From Rhodocyclaceae bacterium (GTDB taxonomy: Bacteria; Pseudomonadota; Gammaproteobacteria; Burkholderiales; Rhodocyclaceae), in assembly GCA_023150275.1 (NCBI GenBank), contig JAKLLG010000001.1:419151-483150 (forward strand): 64,000 nucleotides of DNA, written 5' to 3'. How positions within the stretch are numbered: position 1 is the stretch's first letter; every line of letters begins with the position of its first letter. Positions 46,951 through 55,482 of this stretch are shown one piece after another. The notes below the pieces were generated by a model. It searched no databases. It was not told the DNA's origin and saw nothing but the letters and a program-made list of their open reading frames with translations. Both the position numbers and the translations under genes were made by a program.

Positions 46951-47454
46951 ATGGATCGACGTCAATCCCTCTTTTCCCTTCTCGGGCTCTCATTTGCAAC
47001 GCTGCACGCCGACCGCTCCGCGGCCGCTGCATCCGCGCGCCCGGTGCTGCAGAAAACCAAGGCCGAATGGGCGAAGCTGCTGCCGCCGGACGCCTATCAC
47101 GTGCTCTTCGAAGAAGGCACCGAGCGCGCCGGCAGCAGCGCGCTGAATACCGAAAAACGCGACGGCACCTTCATCTGCGCCGCGTGCCTGCAGCCGCTTT
47201 TTGACAGCGCCCAGAAATACGACAGCGGCACGGGCTGGCCGAGTTTCTGGCAATCCCTGCCCGGCGCGCTGGCGACGAAGACCGACTACAAACTGCTGCT
47301 GCCGCGCACCGAATACCACTGCACGCGCTGCGGCGGGCATCACGGACACGTATTCGACGACGGACCGCCGCCGACCGGCAAGCGCTACTGCAACAACGGC
47401 GTGGCGTTGCGCTTCGTGCCGCGCGGCGAGCCGCTGCCGGCGCTGCGCACATGA
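46951..47454 (+). CDS. msrB: Peptide methionine-(R)-S-oxide reductase, exported
   Basis: Reduces the R form of methionine sulfoxide. The 167-residue protein has an N-terminal signal (MDRRQSLFSLLGLSFATLHA), two zinc CxxC pairs (CAAC and CTRC), SGTGWPSFW and the catalytic Cys in KRYCNNGVALRF. The leader suggests a periplasmic location; the RR near its start could be Tat or Sec. The stop overlaps the start of the msrA remnant as ATGA, so an msrB-msrA pair existed here. GGAGACC before the ATG is the ribosome site. Confidence 0.93.
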   Translation: MDRRQSLFSLLGLSFATLHADRSAAAASARPVLQKTKAEWAKLLPPDAYHVLFEEGTERAGSSALNTEKRDGTFICAACLQPLFDSAQKYDSGTGWPSFWQSLPGALATKTDYKLLLPRTEYHCTRCGGHHGHVFDDGPPPTGKRYCNNGVALRFVPRGEPLPALRT

Positions 47455-47849
47455 GCGGCCCCCGACGTTTGCGCGTGGCGATCGCTGGCTTGCTGGCTGG
47501 CCCGGCGCATACCGAAGCCGTGCGCGTCACCTACGATCCGGCCCGTGTCAGCTATGCGCAACTGCTCGATCAATTCTGCGACTTCGGTAGCCAGTATCGG
47601 AGCGGCATCTACTGGCAGAGCGAAGCCGAGCGCCGGGCAGCGACGGAGAGTCGCGACGCGTTGCTGAAGAGCGGGCGCTTCCGGGAAATTCACACGGAAA
47701 TTCTCGCGGCCGGCACCTTCTACCCGGCCGAGGCCTACCATCAGGACTATTACAAGAAGAACCCGATTCGCTATTCGTACTACCGCAACGGCTGCCGCCG
47801 GGACGAGCGCTTGCGCGAACTGTGGGGGAGGCCGGCCGAGATGAAGTAG
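47451..47849 (+). pseudogene. msrA: Truncated msrA, catalytic N-terminus lost
   Basis: A 132-residue open frame that aligns with the C-terminal two thirds of methionine sulfoxide reductase A: HTEAVRVTYDPARVSYAQLL, FCDFGSQYRSGIYW, and YHQDYYKKNPIRYSYYRNGC. The N-terminal part with the catalytic GCFWC motif is absent, and the first 20 residues have no MsrA similarity. The stretch usually found between QLLD and FCD (about a dozen residues with a DPT phrase) is also missing. The product cannot be a working MsrA. It begins within the msrB stop codon. Either a deletion joined the remnant to msrB or the pair decayed in place. Confidence 0.75.
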
Positions 47850-48066
47850 GCGGGGTGGGGAAACGCACTCTGATGGTTTCCGTAGCGCGCCTGCTTGGGT
47901 GGCTCAAATCGACCATGAAGAGCAACTTACTACCCCGCTGGCACTGCGGCAGTCGAAATCTGGCAGGAATGTGGCGCATATCTGCCGTTCTGCCTGAACT
48001 ACGTGAGGGTCTTGCGCAAGCGCCCCTCAGAAAAATTCCGAAACGAAAGGTTCGCCGTCCCCGGCC

Positions 48067-48651
48067 TCAACCCACAGGCCGTCGTGCCACCATGCCATAG
48101 TGATATGGGGCGTTCGACTCTAGGTCCACACGATTTACCGAATCGAATCCCGCTTCAGACAGCCAGGACTGGCATTGTTCCGGTTTTGGCCGGATCGTCA
48201 ACGGCGGGCCACGCGGCGTCTCAATGTCGCTGCGCCAGTGAATCACCGACAAAATGCCTCCCGGCTGAAGCGTTCGGTAGGCTTCACGCAGCAGGGCGAC
48301 GGGGTCTTCGATGTGCAGCAGATTGAAGATCATGGCGTGGCCTTGCGATTCATCGGGCACGCCTGTGCCGTGCTCGACGAAGTCCCGCAATTCGGCGACC
48401 ACATTGGGCAGTCCTTCTGCTTTCGCCCGTTCAGCAACCAGTTCAACCATCGCCGGTTCGATATCCAGCGCAGTAACTACGCCCTGAGCACGCTGTGCGG
48501 CAGGCAGGCTGAATGTGCCGTAGCCGCACCCGAATTCGAGGACGTTGCAGCGCTCACCGGGCATCACGAGCAACTGGTCGAGCATCGCCTCCGGGTTAAA
48601 GAAGGAGGACCAGTAGTCCTCCTCCGGCATGCCGCTTTCCCGCCCCTTCAT
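48067..48651 (-). CDS. Class I SAM-dependent methyltransferase
   Basis: A 194-residue methyltransferase_11/25-type protein. Motif I is NVLEFGCGYGTFSLPAAQ (about 37), the acidic residue after strand 2 is in VVTALDIEPAMVE, motif IV is HAMIFNLLHIEDP, and the post-motif is LREAYRTLQPGGILSVIHWR. The substrate is unknown. The start overlaps the stop of the PLP enzyme gene as ATGA, so it is the last gene of the ArsR-rhodanese operon. Methylation of a thiol or sulfide product would fit its neighbours but is speculation. Confidence 0.85.
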   Translation of the reverse strand: MKGRESGMPEEDYWSSFFNPEAMLDQLLVMPGERCNVLEFGCGYGTFSLPAAQRAQGVVTALDIEPAMVELVAERAKAEGLPNVVAELRDFVEHGTGVPDESQGHAMIFNLLHIEDPVALLREAYRTLQPGGILSVIHWRSDIETPRGPPLTIRPKPEQCQSWLSEAGFDSVNRVDLESNAPYHYGMVARRPVG

Positions 48652-49820
48652 GTCGACAGCGCCTGCTCCAGATCGGCGATCAGATCTGCGGCGTCTTCCA
48701 GTCCGACCGAGAGGCGCAGCATCGCATCCGAAATGCCGCGACGCTGACGCTCTTCCGGCGTCAGCCCATGGTGCGTGGTGGTGCAAGGTTGCGTGACGAG
48801 GCTTTCGGCGCCGCCCAGGCTGGGCGCCAGCGCAAACAGGCGCAGGGCATCGGCAACGCGTGTCGCATCGGCGCCGGTACCACGCACCTCGATGCTGAGC
48901 ATGCCGCCAAAGCCGTGCATCTGTTCCTGCGCCAGTGCATGGCCCGGAAAATCGGCGAGGCCCGGATAGTAAACGCGGGCAATCTTCGGGTGCTTGTTCA
49001 TCGCTTCGGCCACCGCCTGCGCCGCCGTATTCTGCTGGCGTACGCGCACAACCAGCGTGCGCAGGCTGCGCGAAAGCAGCGAGGCAGTTTCCGGGGCAAT
49101 CATCGAGCCGAGGTTCTTGCGCCAGTTCCAGACCGGCATCAGATCATCCTTGCGCCCCATCAGCGCGCCGGCGGTGAGATCGCTGTGGCCGCCGAGATAC
49201 TTGGTGGCGCTATGCACGACGAAGTCGGCGCCGAGTTCGAGCGGGCGCTGGTTCACCGGCGAGGCAAAGGTGTTGTCGACGGCGACCTTGGCCCCGTATT
49301 TGTGAGCGACGAGCGAAATCGCGCGGATGTCGATCAGCTCCAGCGTCGGGTTGGTCGGGGTCTCGAAGAACACCAGCCGGGCGCCGTCGGCCAGCAGGGC
49401 ATCGAGCTTGCCGAGTTCGTTGCCGAGGATGCAGTGCGTCTTGATGCCAAGCAGCGGCAGTTGGGCCGAGAGCAATTCCAGCGTGCCGCCGTAGGCGTCG
49501 CCGATGCAGACGACGCCATCGCGGCCATGGGTCAGGAACAGCGCAGTTTCTGCCGCCATGCCCGAGCAGAAAGCCCATGCCGCCTCGGCACTTTCGAGCG
49601 CAGCCAGCGTTTCCTCCAGCGCGAAGATGCTTGGATTCAGGCCGTAGCGCGTGTAGAGGCTGCCGGCCTTGCGGCCGTCGACGACATCGAGCAACTCGGC
49701 CGTAGAGGGAAAGGCGAAGGTGGTGGTGTTGTAGATCGGGACGTGCGGGCTGCCATGGGCATCCTTCAGGGTGGTGCCGTGAATTGCGCGCGTCGATAGT
49801 CCCTGCACATGTTTGCCCAT
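48648..49820 (-). CDS. Cys/Met metabolism PLP-dependent enzyme (trans-sulfuration family)
   Basis: A 390-residue fold-type I PLP enzyme of the cystathionine gamma-synthase/lyase and O-acetylhomoserine sulfhydrylase family. Markers are LYTRYGLNPSIFALEETLAA, FCSGMAAETA, the FFETPTNPTLELID segment, AVDNTFASPVNQRPLELGAD, the PLP lysine in HSATKYLGGHSDLTAG (about 205) and APSLGGAESLVTQP near the C-terminus. The exact reaction (synthase, lyase or sulfhydrylase) cannot be fixed by eye. It sits between DsrE and the methyltransferase in the operon headed by an ArsR-rhodanese regulator, which points to handling of reduced sulfur. Confidence 0.88.
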   Translation of the reverse strand: MGKHVQGLSTRAIHGTTLKDAHGSPHVPIYNTTTFAFPSTAELLDVVDGRKAGSLYTRYGLNPSIFALEETLAALESAEAAWAFCSGMAAETALFLTHGRDGVVCIGDAYGGTLELLSAQLPLLGIKTHCILGNELGKLDALLADGARLVFFETPTNPTLELIDIRAISLVAHKYGAKVAVDNTFASPVNQRPLELGADFVVHSATKYLGGHSDLTAGALMGRKDDLMPVWNWRKNLGSMIAPETASLLSRSLRTLVVRVRQQNTAAQAVAEAMNKHPKIARVYYPGLADFPGHALAQEQMHGFGGMLSIEVRGTGADATRVADALRLFALAPSLGGAESLVTQPCTTTHHGLTPEERQRRGISDAMLRLSVGLEDAADLIADLEQALST

Positions 49821-49864
49821 GACCTGTCTCCCTGTCGGCAATGAAATTAGGTAACTGCTCTGCT

Positions 49865-50206
49865 TCAGAACACCAGAACCTTGTCCGCTTCGGCGGTCCA
49901 GGTTGCCAACTGGTCGAGCGTGCCACGCGTGGCGCCGGGCACGATCTCGCTATCGGCAATGCCGCGTGCATTGAGACAGGTACCGCACAAGGCCACTTCG
50001 CCGCCAACCATGCGCACCATGTCGCCGGCGTTGTAGTAGCCCTCCGGCACCTTCTGTCCGCCCTTGGCGCAGGCGACGGAATCGCCCATGAGGAAAACGC
50101 GAACCTTCTCCCCTTCCTTCTTGCCGAGGGCGCGCGCCAGACGCAGGGCGTTGTAGCTGCGCTCGCTGCCATAGGGGGCATCGTTGAGGATGAACAGCGT
50201 GTTCAT
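49865..50206 (-). CDS. DsrE family sulfur-relay-like protein
   Basis: A 113-residue DsrE/YchN-fold protein: MNTLFILNDAPYGSERSYNALR at the start, VRVFLMGDSVACAKGGQ in the middle, and a cysteine pair VALCGTCLNARGI near residue 75. The first cysteine of that pair corresponds to the position used for persulfide transfer in DsrE-like proteins. Length is typical. It lies 25 bp downstream of the ArsR-rhodanese gene, and the PLP enzyme gene follows 44 bp later. Likely cytoplasmic persulfide carrier. Confidence 0.85.
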   Translation of the reverse strand: MNTLFILNDAPYGSERSYNALRLARALGKKEGEKVRVFLMGDSVACAKGGQKVPEGYYNAGDMVRMVGGEVALCGTCLNARGIADSEIVPGATRGTLDQLATWTAEADKVLVF

Positions 50207-50231
50207 GGCATATCTCCCTTCGTCGTGAGAT

Positions 50232-50891
50232 TCAACGGTCCAGCGGCATGCCGTTCGTCGACCATTCGGTCACGCCGTCGCTGATCTTGCTGGCCGAGAA
50301 TCCCCGCGCGCGCAACAGGCGAACGGCTTCGTCCGACATCAGGCAGAACGGGCCGCGGCAGTAGGCGACGATCTCCTTGCCGGGTGGCAGGTCGGCGATG
50401 CGTTGCTCCAGTTCTTCCAGCGGCATCGAGCGGGCGTGTGGCAGATGGCCGGCCGCGAACTCATCGCCGGGGCGCACGTCGATGACGACGAGTTCGCCGC
50501 TGCGGGCCTTCGCCAGCAGCGATTCGCGGCTCTCGGAAAGCAAGGCATCCGGCTGTGTCGCCATCTGTTCGAGTGCGACGCGAAGTTCGACCAGATGTTC
50601 TTCGGCCGTGCCACGCAGGGTCAGCCAGAGTTGTGCGATGTCCGGACCGCTCAGGCGGTAGCGAATGAATTTGCCTTCCCGGCTGCTGTCGACGAGACGC
50701 GCCTCGCGAAGGGCGCGCAGATGCGCACTCGCCAGCCGGATGTTGATGCCGCAGCGCTGTGCCAGCACATCGACGGTCTGCTCGCCCTGGGCGAGAAGTT
50801 CGATGATCTCCAGACGCTTGGAACTGGACAGGGCCTTTCCGATGCGGGCGACCTGCTCGTAAAGGTGGGTGCGTGTTGGATTTTGTTTCAT
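50232..50891 (-). CDS. ArsR-type regulator fused to a rhodanese domain
   Basis: A 219-residue fusion. Residues about 10-95 form an ArsR winged helix (SSSKRLEIIELLAQGEQTVD, then LAQRCGINIRLASAHLRALR as the DNA-binding helices). Residues about 120-215 form a rhodanese domain whose active loop reads YCRGPFCLMSDEAV with the catalytic Cys. Such fusions are thought to sense persulfide or sulfide, since the rhodanese Cys can carry sulfane sulfur. It heads a four-gene minus-strand operon and diverges from an RND efflux operon. A 10-bp palindrome (TAACGAGTTA, 50902-50911) lies at its -10 region (TTAGAT on the minus strand), consistent with self-repression. Confidence 0.9.
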   Translation of the reverse strand: MKQNPTRTHLYEQVARIGKALSSSKRLEIIELLAQGEQTVDVLAQRCGINIRLASAHLRALREARLVDSSREGKFIRYRLSGPDIAQLWLTLRGTAEEHLVELRVALEQMATQPDALLSESRESLLAKARSGELVVIDVRPGDEFAAGHLPHARSMPLEELEQRIADLPPGKEIVAYCRGPFCLMSDEAVRLLRARGFSASKISDGVTEWSTNGMPLDR

Positions 50892-50900
50892 ACCAACAAT

Positions 50901-51185
50901 CTAACGAGTTAACGAATGTAGGTCAACGATTTGCTGCTGTATCCGGCCGACCATGAGGCCCCAGTGGTTAGCGACGATCAGCTGCGTCTGGCCGACTGCG
51001 GACTGATCGCAATCAGTCAAGGCCACGACCCCATCCAGGGTCAGGTCGAATGAGACGATGTACCCGATATCGTCGTTAGTCCGCAGGCAGGAACGTACGC
51101 GCTCCTTCTTACCGTTGCCAGGAATGCAGGTGTTGCTGGCGTCCCCGAGACGCGCGCCAGTGCCGGCCCTGGGCTTGCCGTTCAT
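50901..51185 (-). CDS. Hypothetical small open frame in the regulator-efflux gap
   Basis: A 94-codon frame with mostly G/C third positions (for example GTC GGC CAG ACG CAG CTG), which favours coding, but I recognise no family. Its C-terminal half is hydrophobic-polar (DIGYIVSFDLTLDGVVAL) with a Cys pair in the first half. The start lies against the palindrome at 51190-51207 and the stop lies in the palindrome upstream of arsR, so the frame fills the 319-bp divergent spacer. It may instead be a fragment of older sequence or a long regulatory spacer. Low confidence. Confidence 0.3.
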   Translation of the reverse strand: MNGKPRAGTGARLGDASNTCIPGNGKKERVRSCLRTNDDIGYIVSFDLTLDGVVALTDCDQSAVGQTQLIVANHWGLMVGRIQQQIVDLHSLTR

Positions 51186-51189
51186 CGTA

Positions 51190-51207
51190 TATTAGCTTAT
51201 GCTAATA
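51190..51207. promoter_or_regulatory. Palindromic operator candidate before the RND efflux operon
   Basis: TATTAGC-TTAT-GCTAATA is a perfect 7-bp inverted repeat with a 4-bp centre, AT-rich in a GC-rich genome. It ends 3 bp before the preferred start of the efflux adaptor gene. ArsR-family dimers bind AT-rich palindromes of this size at the promoters they repress. The ArsR-rhodanese gene 300 bp away is the natural candidate protein. Confidence 0.6.
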
Positions 51208-51210
51208 AAC

Positions 51211-52206
51211 ATGAATCGCACCTTTCACCCCCTTCTCATCGCGCTTGCAGCCTTGACCCTCGCTGCCGGCGTCGTCCGTGCCGACGAACTGCCGTCGCGC
51301 GTGCTTGCCCTGCAGACCGTACCGCTCGGCATCGCCGCCGAGGCGACCGTTGAGGCGGTGCAGCAGGCGACGGTGGCAGCGCAGGTCACCGGGCGCATCG
51401 TCGATGTGCGCATCGATGCCGGCAGCTCGGTGAAGAAGGGCGATCTGCTGATGCGCATCGATGCCCGCGAGGCCAGCGAGGCGGCCCAGGCCGCACAGTC
51501 GCAACTGGTCGTCGCCGAGGCGCAGTACGCGCGCAGCCGCCAGCTGCGCCAGCAGAACTTCATCAGCCAGGCCGGGTTCGACAAGGCCAAGGCCGATTTT
51601 GACGCGGCCCGGGCGGTGGCAACGCAGGCCGGCGTCGGCCTCGGTCACGCCAGCGTTACCGCGCCGATGGCCGGCCTCGTTGCACGGCGCCACGCGGAAG
51701 CCGGCGAAATGGCCGCGCCGGGCCGTGCACTCGTCACCCTCTACGATCCAGCCGGCTTGCGCGTCACTGCCAGCATTCCGCAATACCAGCTGCGCGAGAT
51801 GCGCAACGCGAAGACGGCGCGCGTCGAGTTTCCCGAACTCGGCCGCAGCGTTGATGCTACCTCGGTCACCCTGCTACCCACCGCCGATGCGGCGACGCAC
51901 GTTTCGCAGGTGCGCGTGGGGTTGCCGCCCGATATCGAGGGCGTCATCCCGGGCATGTTCGCACGCGTCACCTTTGTCACCGGCAAGGCCGAGAAGCTGA
52001 CCGTGCCTGCTGCGGCGCTGGTACGGCGCGGCGAGGTCACCGCCGTCTATGTCGCGACCGACAAGGGGCCGCAATTGCGCCAGATCCGCCTCGGCGAGAA
52101 CCACGCTGGCGAGCATGAGGTCCTGGCAGGCGTGGTCGCCGGCGAGCGCATCGTGCTCGACCCGGTGCAGGCGGCGATCCGCCTGAAATCGATGACCGGT
52201 CGCTGA
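51211..52206 (+). CDS. RND efflux periplasmic adaptor (HlyD/AcrA family)
   Basis: A 331-residue membrane fusion protein. A signal peptide (MNRTFHPLLIALAALTLAAG...RA) is followed by a lipoyl half-motif (VTGRIVDVRIDAGSSVKKGD), a short coiled-coil hairpin with SQLRQQNFISQ-like heptads (about 95-140), the second lipoyl half (SVTAPMAGLVARRHAEAGEM) and a beta-barrel region. There is no lipobox. An ATG at 51199 lies within the palindrome and would add 4 residues. It pairs with the RND permease 12 bp downstream; no outer-membrane channel gene is present, so a distant TolC homologue must be used. Confidence 0.87.
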   Translation: MNRTFHPLLIALAALTLAAGVVRADELPSRVLALQTVPLGIAAEATVEAVQQATVAAQVTGRIVDVRIDAGSSVKKGDLLMRIDAREASEAAQAAQSQLVVAEAQYARSRQLRQQNFISQAGFDKAKADFDAARAVATQAGVGLGHASVTAPMAGLVARRHAEAGEMAAPGRALVTLYDPAGLRVTASIPQYQLREMRNAKTARVEFPELGRSVDATSVTLLPTADAATHVSQVRVGLPPDIEGVIPGMFARVTFVTGKAEKLTVPAAALVRRGEVTAVYVATDKGPQLRQIRLGENHAGEHEVLAGVVAGERIVLDPVQAAIRLKSMTGR

Positions 52207-52218
52207 CGGGGGCGCGGG

Positions 52219-55200
52219 ATGAACCCCCTCGACAGCGACGCTCCCGCGGACGCAAGGTCCGCAACGGCTGAAAAGCTCGGCGTTTCCGGCCGCATCGCCT
52301 CCGCGTTCCAGGCGTCGCGCATGACGCCGCTGCTGGCCATCGTCGCCTTCCTGCTCGGCGTCTTTGCTGTACTCGTCACGCCGCGCGAGGAGGAGCCGCA
52401 GATCGACGTGACCATGGCCGATGTCTTCATTCCCTTCCCCGGCGCGTCGGTGAAGGATGTCGAGTCGCTGGTCGCGACCCCGGCCGAGCAGGTGTTGTCG
52501 CGCATCTCCGGGATCGATCATGTGTACTCCGTGTCGCGGCCCGGCATGGCGATCGTCACCGTGCAGTACGAAGTGGGCGTCAAGTTCCAGGAAGCGGTGG
52601 TGCGCCTGTACGACACCATTCATTCGCACCGCGACTGGGTGTCGCCGAATCTCGGTGTCGGCGAGCCGGTAATCAAGCCGAAAGGCATCGACGATGTGCC
52701 CATCGTCGCCCTCACCTTCTTCAGTTCTGATACCGGGCGCAGCGCGCACGAACTGCAACAGGTGGCCCGCGCGGTCGAGATCGAGCTGAAGCGCATCCCC
52801 GGCACGCGCGATGTGTCGACCATCGGCGGCCCGGATCGCGCGGTGCGCGTGCTGCTCGACGCCGAACGCATGACCGCCTTTGGCGTCACGCCGCAAGCGC
52901 TGATGACTGCTCTGCAGGGAGGCAATACCCGCCAGCCGACCGGTTCGCTGCTTGCCGGCAACGGCGAGGTGCTGGTCGAGACCGGTGCCTGGCTGGAGAA
53001 CGCCGCCGACGTGCGCCGCCTCGTCGTCGCGGTTCGCGGCAGCGGTGCCGAACGCAAGCCGGTCTTCGTCGGCGATCTGGCGCGTGTCGAGGAAGGGCCG
53101 GAAACGCCGACGCGCTATGTCTGGCATGGCACGAAATCCAACGTCGGGGAGGCCGCAGCAACGTTCCCGGCGGTAACGCTGCAGTTGTCGAAGAAACCGG
53201 GTGTCAACGCGGCCGATGTCGCCAATGCCGCAATGCGTCGCATCGACGCACTGAAGGGCACCGTGATCCCGGCGGGCGTCGAGGTGACGGTGACGCGCAA
53301 CTACGGCCAGACGGCGACCGAGAAGGCGCAGAAGCTGATCGGCAAGCTCGTCTTCGCCACCGCCTTCGTCGTACTGCTGGTGCTCGTAGCACTCGGCCGG
53401 CGCGAGGCGCTGATCGTCGGCGTGGCGGTGACGCTGACGCTGGCCGCCACCCTGTTTGCTTCGTGGGCATGGGGCTTCACGCTCAACCGCGTGTCTCTGT
53501 TCGCGCTGATCTTCTCGATCGGCATCCTTGTCGACGACGCCATCGTCGTCGTCGAGAACATCCACCGCTGGCAGGCGCTACAGCCGCAGAAGACGCTGCT
53601 GGAGATCATTCCGCAGGCGGTCGATGAAGTCGGCGGGCCGACCATCCTCGCCACCTTCACGGTCATTGCCGCGCTGCTGCCGATGGCCTTCGTGAGCGGC
53701 CTGATGGGGCCGTACATGAGTCCGATCCCGATCAACTCGTCGATGGGCATGGCCATTTCGCTGGCCGTCGCCTTCGTCGTCACGCCCTGGCTGGCGGCGA
53801 AGCTGATGAAGACCGGCCATCACCCCGGCGAGTCGTCGAAACTCGATGCGAAGATCGCCGGCTTCTTCGGCGGCCTGCTGCCGCGCTTCCTCGACGAGCG
53901 CACCGGTGCTGCCGCACGGCGCAAGCTCTACATCGCCGTCGTCGTCGCCATCCTCGCCTCGGTGTCGCTCGCACTGGTCAAGCTGGTGGTGCTAAAGATG
54001 CTGCCGTTCGACAACAAGAGCGAATTCCAGGTGGTGCTCGACATGCCGCTCGGCACGCCAGTGGAGCAGACGGCGCGCGTGCTCGCCGAGATCGGCGCGG
54101 AAATCGGCCAGGTGCCGGAAGTCACTGACTATCAGGCCTATGCCGGCACTGCCGCGCCAATCAACTTCAACGGTCTGGTGCGCCAGTACTACCTGCGCGC
54201 CTCGCCGGAACTGGGCGACATCCAGGTGAATCTGGTCGACAAGCAGCAGCGCTCGCGGCAGAGCCACGAGATCGCCATATCCGTGCGCGATGCCGTCGAA
54301 GCCATCGGCCGCAGGCATGGCGGCGTTGCCAAGGTCGTTGAAGTGCCGCCGGGGCCGCCGGTGCTCTCGCCGATCGTCGCCGAGATCTACGGGCCGGACG
54401 AAGCCGGTCGCATCGCTGTGGCCAAGGAAGTTCGCGGCGTCTTCGAGAAAACGAAGGATCTCGTTGCCATCGACGACAGCGTCTCGGAAGACGCGCCGCG
54501 CACCGTGCTTGCCGTGCTGCAGAGCAAGGCGGCGCTACTCGGCGTGGCGCAGTCGGACATCGTCGAGGCGGTGCGCATCGGCCTCGCCGGTGCCGATGCG
54601 ACGCCGCTGCGCAACTCCGGCGCCAAGCACGAACTGCCGGTACGCGTGGCGCTGCCGGCCGAGCGCAAGGGCAGCCTCGATGCGCTGCTGGCGTTGCGCG
54701 TGCGCGCCCGCGACGGGCAACTGGTGCCGGTGTCAGAATTGGTCGAGGTGCGTCCGGCGCAGCGCGAGAAGGTCGTCTATCACAAGAACCTGCTGCCGGT
54801 GGTCTATGTCGTCGGCGACATGGGCGGCAAGCTCGATTCACCGCTCTACGGCATGTTCGACGCGCGTGCTGATCTCGCCGGCAAGGCGCTGCCGCAGGGC
54901 GGCACGCTGAACGACTGGTTCATCCACCAACCGGACGACCCCTACAGCGGCTATCAGCTCAAGTGGGACGGCGAATGGAAGGTGACCTACGAAACCTTTC
55001 GCGACATGGGCGCTGCCTACGCCGTCGGCCTGGTCCTGATCTACCTGCTGGTCGTTGCGCACTTCGGCAGCTATCTGGTGCCGCTGGTCATCATGGCGCC
55101 GATTCCGCTCACCATCATCGGCGTCATGCCCGGCCACGCCTTGCTCGGCTCGCAATTCACCGCGACCTCGATGATCGGCATGATCGCGCTGGCCGGCATC

Positions 55201-55482
55201 ATCGTCCGCAACTCCATCCTGCTCGTCGATTTCGTGCGCGGCGAGGTGGCGGCAGGCAAGCCGTTCCGCGAGGCGATCGTGCAATCGGCCGCGGTGCGCG
55301 CCAAGCCGATCGCGCTGACCGGGCTTGCCGCCATGCTCGGCGCGCTGTTCATCCTCGACGACCCGATCTTCAACGGGCTGGCGATCAGCCTGATTTTCGG
55401 CATCCTCGTCTCCACCCTGCTCACGCTGGTGGTGATCCCGGTGTTGTACTACGCCGCATTCAGAAAGGAGCATCAATCATGA
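52219..55482 (+). CDS. RND efflux permease (AcrB family)
   Basis: A 1087-residue proton-driven inner-membrane pump with the standard 12-helix plan: TM1 at about 36-55, a large periplasmic domain, TM2-6 at about 365-560, a second periplasmic domain, and TM7-12 at about 940-1085. The proton-relay Asp-Asp pair in TM4 is present (GILVDDAIVVVENIHR, about 436), which marks the hydrophobe/multidrug-like rather than the CusA metal type. The N-terminus has about 35 extra residues before TM1. Its ATG follows GGGGGCGCGGG. The stop overlaps the DUF2892 start (ATGA). Substrate unknown. Confidence 0.93.
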   Translation: MNPLDSDAPADARSATAEKLGVSGRIASAFQASRMTPLLAIVAFLLGVFAVLVTPREEEPQIDVTMADVFIPFPGASVKDVESLVATPAEQVLSRISGIDHVYSVSRPGMAIVTVQYEVGVKFQEAVVRLYDTIHSHRDWVSPNLGVGEPVIKPKGIDDVPIVALTFFSSDTGRSAHELQQVARAVEIELKRIPGTRDVSTIGGPDRAVRVLLDAERMTAFGVTPQALMTALQGGNTRQPTGSLLAGNGEVLVETGAWLENAADVRRLVVAVRGSGAERKPVFVGDLARVEEGPETPTRYVWHGTKSNVGEAAATFPAVTLQLSKKPGVNAADVANAAMRRIDALKGTVIPAGVEVTVTRNYGQTATEKAQKLIGKLVFATAFVVLLVLVALGRREALIVGVAVTLTLAATLFASWAWGFTLNRVSLFALIFSIGILVDDAIVVVENIHRWQALQPQKTLLEIIPQAVDEVGGPTILATFTVIAALLPMAFVSGLMGPYMSPIPINSSMGMAISLAVAFVVTPWLAAKLMKTGHHPGESSKLDAKIAGFFGGLLPRFLDERTGAAARRKLYIAVVVAILASVSLALVKLVVLKMLPFDNKSEFQVVLDMPLGTPVEQTARVLAEIGAEIGQVPEVTDYQAYAGTAAPINFNGLVRQYYLRASPELGDIQVNLVDKQQRSRQSHEIAISVRDAVEAIGRRHGGVAKVVEVPPGPPVLSPIVAEIYGPDEAGRIAVAKEVRGVFEKTKDLVAIDDSVSEDAPRTVLAVLQSKAALLGVAQSDIVEAVRIGLAGADATPLRNSGAKHELPVRVALPAERKGSLDALLALRVRARDGQLVPVSELVEVRPAQREKVVYHKNLLPVVYVVGDMGGKLDSPLYGMFDARADLAGKALPQGGTLNDWFIHQPDDPYSGYQLKWDGEWKVTYETFRDMGAAYAVGLVLIYLLVVAHFGSYLVPLVIMAPIPLTIIGVMPGHALLGSQFTATSMIGMIALAGIIVRNSILLVDFVRGEVAAGKPFREAIVQSAAVRAKPIALTGLAAMLGALFILDDPIFNGLAISLIFGILVSTLLTLVVIPVLYYAAFRKEHQS

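Noticed and set aside
47850..48066. Small RNA or gene in the msrA-methyltransferase gap
   Set aside because: No stable hairpin with a T-run, no promoter match and no coding-like frame in the 217 bp.
50232..50891. Arsenic-responsive ArsR
   Set aside because: No arsenic-resistance genes nearby, no ArsR-type CxCxxC motif in the HTH part, and a fused rhodanese domain points to sulfur.
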